A stretch of DNA of 64,000 nt from Rhodospirillales bacterium 24-66-33. GTDB lineage: Bacteria > Pseudomonadota > Alphaproteobacteria > Reyranellales > Reyranellaceae. The stretch's first letter is position 1; the number at the start of each line of letters is the position of its first letter. The stretch covers positions 62,001 through 126,000 of the forward strand of contig NCHQ01000003.1 of NCBI GenBank assembly GCA_002281855.1, in the 5' to 3' direction. A program made the translations under genes and the position numbers. This document shows, piece by piece, positions 38,264 to 46,277 of this stretch. Under the pieces are notes generated by a model. It did no database searches. It was not told where the DNA came from and saw only the letters and a program-made list of their open reading frames with translations.

Positions 38264-39283
38264 ATGTTCAGCCGCAGACGTCTGCTCGCCGGTGCCACCG
38301 CCCTCGGCGGCGCCGCGTTCCTTCCCTCGATCGCGCACGCCAAGGGCAGCGTCGCCGCCGCCATCTATCCCGGTACCTGGGAGGAGGCGTTCCGCGCCAT
38401 CGTGGCGCCGGCGCTGAAGAAGAAGGACAGCGTCGACCTAGAACTGCAGCCGCTCTTCGCCGTCGACCAGGTCGCGAAGGCCAAGGCCGCCCGCGGCGCC
38501 CCCCCGTTCGACGCCTTCGTTCTCGATCCGGGTCCGCGCATCACCGCGATCCAGGACGGCCTGTTCGACAAGATCGACATGAAGAAGATCACCAATGCCT
38601 CCAAGCTGCCGGCCGGACTGGTCGACGAATGGGGCGTCGGCGTCAACGCGCAGGTCGTCGGTATTGCCTACAACCCGAAGAAGGTTCCCGCGCCCAAGGG
38701 TTGGAAGGATCTCTTCGTCGAGCCGTGGGTCTCACGCCTCGGCCTCACCGGCTTCCAGACCACGTTCGGCACCGTGTCGCTGATCGAGATCGCCAAGGTG
38801 TTCGGCGGCTCCGAAACCAATATCGAGCCGGCACTCGTCGAACTGAAGAAGGTCCTGCCGAAGATCGCCGCGGTCGGCCAGCCGGCCGCCATGCCGAGCC
38901 TGTTCCAGCAAGGCCAGTGCGACGTGATGTACACCAACACCCAGACCGTCGCGACGCTGAAGGGCCGCGGCGTCGACATCGAATTCGTGAAGCCGGAGAC
39001 CGGCGCCATCACCTTCCTGACGACCCTGCACATCGCCAAGGGCGCCGCGGACGTGGAGAATGCCTACAAGTACATCGACATCGTCGCCGGCAAGGACGTG
39101 CAGGAGGCGCTGACCAAGCCACCCTACAACTTCATCCCGGTGAACAAGGATGTGCCGGTCCCGTCGTATCTGCCGATGAAGAGCCTCGACGAGATGTCGA
39201 GCTTTGTCCGTCACGACTGGGCGAAGATCAATCCGCTGCGCGCCGGGTGGATCGAGAAGTTCAACAAGGAAATGGCGAAGTGA
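38264..39283 (+). CDS. ABC transporter solute-binding protein, PotD-like
   Basis: This 339-aa periplasmic receptor has a twin-arginine signal (SRRRLLAGATALGGAAF) cleaved near residue 28 (IAHAKGS), then a family 1/PotD fold with YPGTWEEAFRAIVAPALKK at the mature N-terminus. The ATG at 38264 has CGGAGA upstream. It belongs with the ATPase and two permease genes on either side. The PotD group binds polyamines, opines, putrescine-like cations or ureides. The genomic context suggests allantoin or a related ureide, which is inference. Confidence 0.9.
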   Translation: MFSRRRLLAGATALGGAAFLPSIAHAKGSVAAAIYPGTWEEAFRAIVAPALKKKDSVDLELQPLFAVDQVAKAKAARGAPPFDAFVLDPGPRITAIQDGLFDKIDMKKITNASKLPAGLVDEWGVGVNAQVVGIAYNPKKVPAPKGWKDLFVEPWVSRLGLTGFQTTFGTVSLIEIAKVFGGSETNIEPALVELKKVLPKIAAVGQPAAMPSLFQQGQCDVMYTNTQTVATLKGRGVDIEFVKPETGAITFLTTLHIAKGAADVENAYKYIDIVAGKDVQEALTKPPYNFIPVNKDVPVPSYLPMKSLDEMSSFVRHDWAKINPLRAGWIEKFNKEMAK

Positions 39284-40119
39284 GGAAGCTGGCGGAGTGG
39301 CAGCTCGCGCTGCCGCTCGCGCTGGCCTTTGCTTCGATCTTCCTGGCGCCGCTCCTCATGCTTGTCGGCGTCAGCTTCTTCAATGACGACAAGATCAGCC
39401 AGCCGGGTTTCGGTCAGTGGGCCAAGTTTCTCGGCGATCCCTTCAGCTACAAGGTGATCGCCGACACGATGCTGCTCGGCCTCAAGACGGTGTGCGCCAC
39501 CATCGTGATCGGCTATCCGCTGGCCCTCATCTACCTCGACGCCTCGCCGCGCCTGCAGAAGGTGCTGATCTTCATCATCGTGATGCCGCTGCTGCTCTCC
39601 GTCGTCGTCCGCACCTTCGCCTGGATTGTCGTGCTGGGCCGCGAGGGCGTGGTGAACACGCTGCTGATGCAGCTCGGCATCATCTCCGAGCCGCTGCGCC
39701 TGCTGCAGACCGAACTCGGCCTCGTGATCTCGCTCACCCAGATCGAGATGCCGCTGATGCTGCTGCCCCTGATCAGCGTTATGTCGCGGCTCGATCCCAA
39801 CCTGCGCGACGCCTCCTCCGCCCTCGGCGCCTCGCGCTGGCGCACGCTGTTCAAGGTGATCGTGCCGCTCAGCATGCCCGGCCTGGTCGCCGGCTGCCTG
39901 CTGGTGTTCGCCAGCTCCACCACCGCCTTCATCTCGCAGACCGTGATCGGCGGCGTCCGCCTGATCTATCTGCCGCTCCTGATCTGGCAGCAGTCGCTGG
40001 TCGTCTTCAACTGGCCCTTCGCCGCCGTGGTGTCGCTCACGCTCCTGGTCTCGGTGCTGACGGTGGTGAGTGCCCTCTCTTATCTGGGCCGCCGTTCCGG
40101 AGGCTATGTCCATGGGTAG
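39280..40119 (+). CDS. ABC transporter permease, PotB type
   Basis: This 279-aa permease has about six membrane segments: residues 8-30 (LALPLALAFASIFLAPLLML), 70-90, 100-125, 145-165, 195-220 and 245-270. The EAA loop reads LDPNLRDASSALGASRWRTL. It starts at a GTG that overlaps the stop of the binding-protein gene as GTGA, so the start is firm. It pairs with the PotC-type permease encoded next, overlapping it by 8 bp. Confidence 0.91.
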   Translation: MRKLAEWQLALPLALAFASIFLAPLLMLVGVSFFNDDKISQPGFGQWAKFLGDPFSYKVIADTMLLGLKTVCATIVIGYPLALIYLDASPRLQKVLIFIIVMPLLLSVVVRTFAWIVVLGREGVVNTLLMQLGIISEPLRLLQTELGLVISLTQIEMPLMLLPLISVMSRLDPNLRDASSALGASRWRTLFKVIVPLSMPGLVAGCLLVFASSTTAFISQTVIGGVRLIYLPLLIWQQSLVVFNWPFAAVVSLTLLVSVLTVVSALSYLGRRSGGYVHG

Positions 40120-40933
40120 GCGTCGCAGTCTCGCCGACCTCTCCTACAGCCTCGTGATCGGCACGCTGGCCGGGCTGGCGCTGCTGATCATCGTGGCGCC
40201 GGTGGTGATCGTGCTGACGACGTCCTTCACCGAGGGCCGCTCCCTCAAGTTCCCGCCGACGGGTTTCTCGCTGCAATGGTACGAGGCCCTGTTCGATGCT
40301 TCGAAGTCGCGGCAGATCCATCGCGCCGTCTACAACTCGCTCGAGGTGGCTGCCTGGTCGACCGGCTTCGGCATCCTGTTCGGCAGTATGGCGTCGCTCG
40401 GCCTGGCGCGGAACCGCCACAGGCTGGCGCGCGTCGCCGACGGGCTCTTCATGTCGCCGCTGGTCCTGCCCGGCCTCACCTTCGGCCTGGCGGCGCTGAT
40501 GTACTTCACGCTGATCGGCTTCCGGCCGTCCATAAACCTGATCATCGCCGGCCATATGATCGTGACCGTGCCGTTCATCATCCGAACGACATCGGCCAGC
40601 ATCTCCCAGCTCGACCCGGCGCTGAACGATTCCTCGCAGAGCCTGGGCGCGAGCTGGCTCTACACGATGCGTCGCGTGACCCTGCCTCTGATCGCGCCCG
40701 GCATCTTCGCCGGGGCGTTCCTGGCCTTCATGGCCTCGATCGACAACGTGCCGGTGTCGCTGTTCCTGTCGACGGCGCGCACCGACATGCTGCCCATCCG
40801 CATGTGGGGCATGATGGAATCGACGCTCGACCCGCGCATCGCCGCCGTGTCGGGCGTGTTGATCACCGCCGCCTTCCTGTTGATGCTGATCATGGAATGG
40901 ACGGTGGGACTGACCCGCCGCATGCGCGACTGA
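40112..40933 (+). CDS. ABC transporter permease, PotC type
   Basis: This 273-aa permease is the second membrane subunit. It starts MGRRRSLADLSYSLVIGTLAGL at the ATG at 40112, where GGAGG lies 8 bases upstream; the ATG six bases before it is too close to that site. The EAA loop reads LDPALNDSSQSLGASWLYTM. Helices span about 12-33, 70-92, 104-126, 136-155, 188-210 and 238-258. It is 13 bp upstream of the allA-like gene, so transporter and catabolic genes are co-transcribed. Confidence 0.91.
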   Translation: MGRRRSLADLSYSLVIGTLAGLALLIIVAPVVIVLTTSFTEGRSLKFPPTGFSLQWYEALFDASKSRQIHRAVYNSLEVAAWSTGFGILFGSMASLGLARNRHRLARVADGLFMSPLVLPGLTFGLAALMYFTLIGFRPSINLIIAGHMIVTVPFIIRTTSASISQLDPALNDSSQSLGASWLYTMRRVTLPLIAPGIFAGAFLAFMASIDNVPVSLFLSTARTDMLPIRMWGMMESTLDPRIAAVSGVLITAAFLLMLIMEWTVGLTRRMRD

Positions 40934-40946
40934 CGAGGACCCGCCA

Positions 40947-41420
40947 ATGGAACTGATCCCCCAGCCCCTCACGAAGGAAGCCTTCGCCCCGTTCGGCGAC
41001 GTGATCGACGTGCCCGACGTCCCGGGCCGCACCTACTACGAGGACGCACTGGGCAACCTGCGTTCGACCGCGCATGCCAGCCTCTCGGTCAGCCTGAAGG
41101 CCGAGACGCCAGACCGGCCGCTGCGCAGCGACTATCTGGAACGTCACGAATTTTCCTCCCAGACCTTCGTTCCCCTTGATGTCGAGCGCTGGTTGATCGT
41201 CGTGGCGCCGCATGCCGCCGCGGGCGGCCCCGACGCGAGCGGCATGAAAGCCTTCATCGCCACCGGCAAGCAGGGCGTCACCTACCGGCCCGACACCTGG
41301 CATCACGGCCTCACCGTGCTCGACCGGCCGGGCCGCTTCGCCGTGTTCATGTGGCGCGACGGCGGCAAGGGCGACGAGGAGTTCGTGCCGGTGACGCCTT
41401 TCACCATCCACATTCCCTGA
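40947..41420 (+). CDS. allA: Ureidoglycolate lyase
   Basis: This 157-aa cupin-type enzyme splits ureidoglycolate to glyoxylate and urea, the last step of allantoin breakdown in many bacteria. It starts MELIPQPLTKEAFAPFGDVID and has the family stretches HEFSSQTFVPLD, YRPDTWHHGLTVLD and FAVFMWRDGGKGDEEF. The length matches AllA (about 160 aa). It is 16 bp upstream of the second PuuE-like gene and links the transporter genes to the catabolic genes. Confidence 0.92.
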   Translation: MELIPQPLTKEAFAPFGDVIDVPDVPGRTYYEDALGNLRSTAHASLSVSLKAETPDRPLRSDYLERHEFSSQTFVPLDVERWLIVVAPHAAAGGPDASGMKAFIATGKQGVTYRPDTWHHGLTVLDRPGRFAVFMWRDGGKGDEEFVPVTPFTIHIP

Positions 41421-41436
41421 TCCGGAGCCAACGACG

Positions 41437-42360
41437 ATGCCCTACGAGGTCCGCCGCGATTTCATCGGCTACGGCGCCAACCCGCCCGATCCGAAATGGC
41501 CCGGCGGCGCGCGCATCGCCGTGAACTTCGTCATGAACTACGAGGAGGGCTCCGAGCCCTCGATCCAGGACGGCGAAGGCCATACCGAGATCGGACTCAG
41601 CGACGCGGCCGGCATGGGCCAGTCGATCCAGGGCCGCGATCTCGCGGCGGAAGGCCTGTTCGAATATGGCAGCCGGGTCGGCTTCTGGCGGCTGATGCGG
41701 CTGTTCCAGGAGCGCGGCCTGCCGATGACCATCTTCGGCTGCGGCCTCGCAATGGAGCGCAATCCCGAAGCTTCGGCCGCCATTGCGGAGTCGGGCTTCG
41801 ACGTCTGCTCGCATGGCTGGCGCTGGATCAAGCACTACGAGCTCGACGAGGCGACCGAGCGCGACCATATCCGCAAGGCGATCGCGGCCATCCAGAAGAT
41901 GACCGGCGAGCGGCCGCTGGGCTGGTACTGCCGCTATGGGCCGGGCGTGAACACGCGCCGCCTCGTCGTCGAGGAAGGCGGCTTCCTCTACGACAGCGAC
42001 TATTACGGCGAGGAGCTGCCCTTCTGGTTGACCGTCGACGGCAAGCCGCAGCTCGTCGTGCCCTACTCCGTCACCAACAATGACGGGCAGTTCGGCGCCT
42101 CGATCGGCACGTCGGACCAGTGGTTCTCCTTCGTGCGCGACGCCTTCGACATGCTCTACCGCGAGGGCGCGACGCAGCCCAAGATGATGTCGATCGGTCT
42201 GCACATGCGCCTGATCGGCCATCCCGCGCGCGCCGTCGGCCTGCAGCGCCTGCTCGACCACATCCAGAGGCACGAAGGCGTCTGGGTGACCCGCCGCCTC
42301 GACATCGCCCGGCACTGGATCAACACCCATCCCTATCCGGGCAAGGGCCTGAATGAGTAG
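41437..42360 (+). CDS. puuE: Allantoinase PuuE-type polysaccharide deacetylase, paralogue 2
   Basis: This 307-aa protein matches PuuE, the cofactor-independent allantoinase that hydrolyses allantoin to allantoate. It has RRDFIGYGANPPDPKWPGGA at the N-terminus, NYEEGSEPSIQDG, EYGSRVGFWRL, CSHGWRWI with the conserved His, WYCRYGPGVNTRR, and YDSDYYGEELPFW. A near copy begins 1.27 kb downstream; long blocks are identical between them, pointing to tandem duplication. It starts 16 bp after allA. One of the pair may act on (S)-allantoin and the other on a relative; this is inference. Confidence 0.93.
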   Translation: MPYEVRRDFIGYGANPPDPKWPGGARIAVNFVMNYEEGSEPSIQDGEGHTEIGLSDAAGMGQSIQGRDLAAEGLFEYGSRVGFWRLMRLFQERGLPMTIFGCGLAMERNPEASAAIAESGFDVCSHGWRWIKHYELDEATERDHIRKAIAAIQKMTGERPLGWYCRYGPGVNTRRLVVEEGGFLYDSDYYGEELPFWLTVDGKPQLVVPYSVTNNDGQFGASIGTSDQWFSFVRDAFDMLYREGATQPKMMSIGLHMRLIGHPARAVGLQRLLDHIQRHEGVWVTRRLDIARHWINTHPYPGKGLNE

Positions 42361-42371
42361 CACCGTGTATT

Positions 42372-42713
42372 ATGGCGGCGATGGACCATCCGGTGATCCT
42401 GGTACGCGACTGGAAGCAGACCGAGGCGGCCCTGCTCGCGGCGCGCGCCGCGGGGACGGCACCGGTGCTGCTGACGCCTGAGGATGCCGCCTCGTTCTAC
42501 GGCGCGGGATATCTCGGCGCCCTGCAGGAACGCGCGCGCGAAGAGTTTCCCGACGTGGCCTTCACGCTGATCGTCGATTGCGGCGACGCACCGGGCTACG
42601 CGCTGGCCTGCCTGCGCGCCGGGGTCCGCACGCTGTCGATGCGCACCTGGAACGACAAGATTGCCGACATCGCCCGTCAGATGGGCGCCGAACTGGTGAG
42701 GAGACCTTCATGA
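42372..42713 (+). CDS. Hypothetical 113-aa protein between two puuE copies
   Basis: This 113-aa cytoplasmic protein has no family I can name. It shows an alternating beta/alpha pattern with VILVRDWKQTEAAL near the start, then LLTPEDAASFYGAGYLG, LIVDCGDAPGYALACLRAG and RTLSMRTWNDKIADIARQ. This resembles half of a small Rossmann- or TIM-like barrel. It begins 11 bp after the second puuE-like gene, and its stop overlaps the third copy's ATG (ATGA). Its tight coupling suggests a role in the ureide pathway. A start at 42381 is also possible. Confidence 0.75.
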   Translation: MAAMDHPVILVRDWKQTEAALLAARAAGTAPVLLTPEDAASFYGAGYLGALQERAREEFPDVAFTLIVDCGDAPGYALACLRAGVRTLSMRTWNDKIADIARQMGAELVRRPS

Positions 42714-43633
42714 GCTGGCAACCGACTCGCGACCTGATCGGCTATGGCCCCAATCCGCCCGATCCGAAATGGCCCGGCGGCGCGCGCCTCGCGATCAACT
42801 TCGTGGTGAACTTCGAGGAAGGCTCCGAGCCATCGGTCCAGGACGGTGAAGGCTACACCGAAACCGGCCTCACCGAATCGAGCACCTCCTCGATCGGCCT
42901 GAAGGGCCGTGACCTCGCCGGCGAGGGCATGTTCGAGTATGGCAGCCGGGTCGGCTTCTGGCGCATCCACCGCGCCTTCCAGGAGCGCGGAATGCCACTC
43001 ACCGTGTTCGGCTGCGCGCTGGCGCTCGAGCGCAATCCGCCGGCCGCGGAGGCGATCCGGGCCGCCGGCTGGGACGTCTGCTGCCATGGCTGGCGCTGGG
43101 TCCGCCATTTCCAGCTCTCCGAAGAGGAGGAGCGCGAGCACATCCAGAAGGCCATCAAGTCGCTGGAGCAGTCGGTCGGTGAGCGGCCGGCCGGCTGGTA
43201 CTGCCGCTATGGCCCCAGCGTGAACACACGCCGCCTGCTGATCAAGGAAGGCGGCTTCACCTACGACAGCGACTATTACGGCGAGGAACTGCCCTTCTGG
43301 CAGACCGTCGAGGGCAAGCCGCACCTCGTCGTCCCCTACTCGCTAACCAACAACGACGGCAAATACGCCGCCGGCATGGTCCACTCCGACCAGTGGTTCA
43401 GCTTGGTGAAGGACGCGTTCGACGTCCTCTACAAGGAAGGCTCGACGCAGCCCAAGATGATGTCGGTCGGCCTGCACCAGCGCCTGATCGGCCACCCCGC
43501 GCGCATGGCCGGCCTCTGGCGCTTCCTCGACTACGTCCAGAAGCATGAGGGCGTCTGGGTCACCAAGCGCCTCGACATCGCCAAGCACTGGATCGCCACT
43601 CACCCGTATCCTGGCAAGGGTCTCAACGAGTAA
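42710..43633 (+). CDS. puuE: Allantoinase PuuE-type polysaccharide deacetylase, paralogue 3
   Basis: This 307-aa protein is a close copy of the gene at 41437. It shares DLIGYGPNPPDPKWPGGA, NFEEGSEPSVQDGEGYTE, EYGSRVGFWRI, CCHGWRWVRHF, WYCRYGPSVNTRR, YDSDYYGEELPFW and the identical ending HPYPGKGLNE. The ATG at 42710 overlaps the stop of the 113-aa gene (ATGA). A hairpin at 43633-43653 overlaps the stop codon and may end the operon. Keeping two close copies side by side suggests either dosage or split specificity. Confidence 0.92.
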   Translation: MSWQPTRDLIGYGPNPPDPKWPGGARLAINFVVNFEEGSEPSVQDGEGYTETGLTESSTSSIGLKGRDLAGEGMFEYGSRVGFWRIHRAFQERGMPLTVFGCALALERNPPAAEAIRAAGWDVCCHGWRWVRHFQLSEEEEREHIQKAIKSLEQSVGERPAGWYCRYGPSVNTRRLLIKEGGFTYDSDYYGEELPFWQTVEGKPHLVVPYSLTNNDGKYAAGMVHSDQWFSLVKDAFDVLYKEGSTQPKMMSVGLHQRLIGHPARMAGLWRFLDYVQKHEGVWVTKRLDIAKHWIATHPYPGKGLNE

Positions 43634-43653
43634 AGCGCTCCGCAGGAGCGCTT
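43633..43653 (+). terminator. Hairpin at the end of the ureide operon
   Basis: AAGCGCTC and GAGCGCTT pair perfectly (8 bp, 5-nt loop), beginning inside the TAA stop of the last puuE copy. No T-run follows, so it may be a processing or stability hairpin rather than an intrinsic terminator. The rest of 43654-43740 shows nothing I recognise. Confidence 0.4.
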
Positions 43654-43740
43654 GGCGGCGTGTAGCGTCGCAGGGAGCGAAGCGACTGAAGCGCGGGCGC
43701 CGCACGGTGCAGAATAGAGACCCGGTGCCCTCCCCCTCCT

Positions 43741-45126
43741 CTATCCTCCCCCGTGAGACGGGGGCGGAGGTTGTGTTTCGGCGCGCCCGGCAACCATGCG
43801 GACCTTGCCGGGCGACGCGAACCAGATCGAGGCTGCGCCCAGGACACTGAAGCCAAGGGCGACGATGAAGGCCAGGCGATAGGCGCCCTCGTAATCGTAC
43901 AGCACACCTGTGATCCAAGGGCCGGCGGCGCCGCCCGCCAGCAGCGACACCATGATGATGCTGAAGATCGAGCCGAAGTGCGGGCCGTCGAAGATCTCGG
44001 CCACCACCGATCCCATCAGGCTGGTGAAGGAATAGCCCAGCACGCCCTGCGACAGGACCATGAGGTAGAGCAGCGGCTCCGACGGACCGGCGCCGAGCGC
44101 CAGCAGCGCCGCATAGCAGATCACGAAGCCCGCTCCGGCAATCGTCCAGACCACCTCGCGGCCGATCCGGTCCGACAGGCCGCCGAGCAGGATCTGACCC
44201 GGGATGCCGACCATCGCCACGAAGCCCAGCGCCCACGCCGCCTGCATCGGGCCGAAGCCGATCTCGACCAGGTACTTGGTCTGGTGCACCTGTACCGCGT
44301 ACCAGGCATAGCCCGTGCTGAAGAAGCCGATGCAAAGCCACCAGAAGCGCTGCGTGCGGACGGCCCTGGCGACGGTCCATTCGATGGCGACCCAGTGCGG
44401 ATCGACGATGGCTGCGGCACGGCGCGCCGCCGCGGTGCCCGCTTCCTTGGCACCGTCGGGCAGCAGGCCGAGATCTTGCGGTCGCTTGGTGACGAACAGA
44501 TTGATCGGCATCAGGACGAACAGGGTCATCAGGCCGAGCGCCCAGCAGGCACTGCGCCAGCCGTCCTTCAGGATGATCGTCTGCAGCCACGGCAGGATCA
44601 GGATCGCGCCGACGCCCACCCCGGAAAAGGCAAGTCCGGTCGCCAGCGCGCGGCGGCGCACGAACCAGTTCGGCAGATACTGCGACTGCACGGAAAAGCT
44701 CATGCAGTTCGCACCGGCGCCCACCAGGACGCCGAGCGTCGCGTAGAGCTGCCACGGCGAGTCGATCACGGTCGCGCCCAGCAGGCCCGCCGCCGTCAGC
44801 ACGATGCCGATCTCGATCAGGAAGCGCGGTCCGCGCCGATCCATGGTCCGGCCGACGACCGGACTTATCACCGCCGACACCAGGAAGCCGAAGGAGAAGG
44901 CGCCCGCCGCAAGGCCACGATCCCAGCCGAACTCGTCGACGATCGGAGGGAACATCAGCGAGAAGGCCGTGCGGGTGGTCACGCTGACCGCGACGGTCAG
45001 GAAGGCGATCGCGATGATCACCCAGCCGAAGAAGAAGGGCAGGCGCGCAGCGAACGACGCGGGTCGCGCGGGCAACGGGGGAGACGGCACCGACTTATCC
45101 TTCTTTTTTCGTTTCGCCAGACGCAT
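43741..45126 (-). CDS. MFS transporter
   Basis: This 461-aa major facilitator has twelve hydrophobic segments. The first is near residues 30-52 (FFFGWVIIAIAFLTVAVSV), and the A-motif-like GRTMDRRGPRFLIEIG follows helix 2; a second copy (GGLSDRIGREVVW) sits after helix 8. That is the classical two-fold symmetry. I chose the ATG at 45126, which gives a Lys/Arg-rich N-terminus; the longer frame starts at GTG 45159. It lies after the ureide operon on the opposite strand and is divergent from the aldolase gene. The monocarboxylate-type layout suggests an organic-acid substrate, unproven. Confidence 0.88.
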   Translation of the reverse strand: MRLAKRKKKDKSVPSPPLPARPASFAARLPFFFGWVIIAIAFLTVAVSVTTRTAFSLMFPPIVDEFGWDRGLAAGAFSFGFLVSAVISPVVGRTMDRRGPRFLIEIGIVLTAAGLLGATVIDSPWQLYATLGVLVGAGANCMSFSVQSQYLPNWFVRRRALATGLAFSGVGVGAILILPWLQTIILKDGWRSACWALGLMTLFVLMPINLFVTKRPQDLGLLPDGAKEAGTAAARRAAAIVDPHWVAIEWTVARAVRTQRFWWLCIGFFSTGYAWYAVQVHQTKYLVEIGFGPMQAAWALGFVAMVGIPGQILLGGLSDRIGREVVWTIAGAGFVICYAALLALGAGPSEPLLYLMVLSQGVLGYSFTSLMGSVVAEIFDGPHFGSIFSIIMVSLLAGGAAGPWITGVLYDYEGAYRLAFIVALGFSVLGAASIWFASPGKVRMVAGRAETQPPPPSHGGG

Positions 45127-45279
45127 CTTGGCCCGGAGAGGCTGACAGCCTGTCCCCACGCCCGCCCCGAGGTCAATGACGTGTCAGGTAGTCGGGGCCT
45201 CCCCGGACGCCTGCCGGGGCTTGAACCGCTCCTCCCGCGCCGCTATCACCGCGCGACCGCACAAAATGGGAGACCGGAC

Positions 45280-46200
45280 GTGAAGATCACCCGCACCGTC
45301 AAGAAGATCCTCGACAATTACGAGAGCGATTGCCCCGGCACCAAGGCCAACCTGGCCCGCATCCTGATGCACGGCCGCCTGGGCGGCACGGGCAAGATGG
45401 TGATCCTCCCCGTCGACCAGGGCTTCGAGCACGGCCCGGCCCGCTCCTTTGCGCCGAACCCGGACGCCTACGACCCGCACTACCACTACCAGCTGGCCAT
45501 CGACGCCGGCCTGAACGCCTATGCCGCCCCGCTCGGCCCGCTCGAGGCCGGCGCCGACACCTTTGCGGGCGCGATCCCGACCATCCTCAAGTGCAACTCG
45601 GCCAACTCGCTGTCGACCAACAAGGACCAGGCCGTGACGGCCACCGTGGCTGACGCGCTGCGCCTGGGCTGTTCGGCGATCGGCTTCACGATCTACCCGG
45701 GTGCCGAAGACCAGTACGAGATGATGGAAGAGATCCGCGAGCTGTCGGCAGAGGCCAAGGCGGTCGGCCTCGCCGTCGTCATGTGGTCCTATCCGCGCGG
45801 CGGCAAGCTCGACAAGGCGGGCGAGACAGCGATGGACGTCTGCGCCTATGCCGCCCATATCGCGGCCCTGCTCGGCGCCCACATCATCAAGGTGAAGCCG
45901 CCGACGAACGTGCTGTGGCAGCCCGAGGCGAAGGCCGCCTACGAGAAGGCCAACGTCGACATCTCGACCATGGCCGCCCGCATCAAGCACGTGATGCAGG
46001 CGACCTTCAACGGCCGCCGCATCGTCGTCTTCTCGGGTGGCGAGGCAAAGGACCTCGAGGGCCTGTTCACCGAGATCCGCAGCCTGCGTGACGGCGGCGC
46101 CAACGGCTCGATCATCGGCCGCAACACCTTCCAGCGCCCGCGCGCCGAGGCGCTCGACATGCTCGACAAGATCATCGGCATCTACCAGGGCAAGATGTAA
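45280..46200 (+). CDS. Class I fructose-bisphosphate aldolase (DhnA/FbaB type)
   Basis: This 306-aa enzyme is of the archaeal-type class I aldolase family (DeoC/FbaB). It has VILPVDQGFEHGP near residue 45, TILKCNSANSLS, WSYPRGGKLDKAGE and HIIKVKPPTN with the Schiff-base lysine (K204 or K206). It cleaves fructose-1,6-bisphosphate without metal. The start is the GTG at 45280, with GGGAG upstream; the frame is open further upstream only as antisense to the MFS gene. A strong terminator follows 26 bp after the stop. The family also includes 2-amino-3,7-dideoxy-heptulosonate synthases, but the K-V-K context fits aldolase. Confidence 0.9.
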   Translation: MKITRTVKKILDNYESDCPGTKANLARILMHGRLGGTGKMVILPVDQGFEHGPARSFAPNPDAYDPHYHYQLAIDAGLNAYAAPLGPLEAGADTFAGAIPTILKCNSANSLSTNKDQAVTATVADALRLGCSAIGFTIYPGAEDQYEMMEEIRELSAEAKAVGLAVVMWSYPRGGKLDKAGETAMDVCAYAAHIAALLGAHIIKVKPPTNVLWQPEAKAAYEKANVDISTMAARIKHVMQATFNGRRIVVFSGGEAKDLEGLFTEIRSLRDGGANGSIIGRNTFQRPRAEALDMLDKIIGIYQGKM

Positions 46201-46226
46201 GACACGCTGCCGATCTAGGCTCTCAG

Positions 46227-46266
46227 GGGCGTTGGGTGACCTTCCGGGTCACCCAACGCCCTTTTT
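46227..46266 (+). terminator. Intrinsic terminator of the aldolase gene
   Basis: GGGCGTTGGGTGACC (46227-46241) pairs perfectly with GGTCACCCAACGCCC (46247-46261), a 15-bp stem with a 5-nt loop, followed by five T. It is one of the strongest terminators in the window and faces the convergent SGNH gene. Confidence 0.94.
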
Positions 46267-46277
46267 GCTGGGGCGGC

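Noticed and set aside
43753..45279. Upstream in-frame extension of the aldolase gene
   Set aside because: The frame is open for 1.5 kb before the GTG at 45280, but that part is antisense to the MFS gene and shows no fold. The family start and ribosome site are at 45280.
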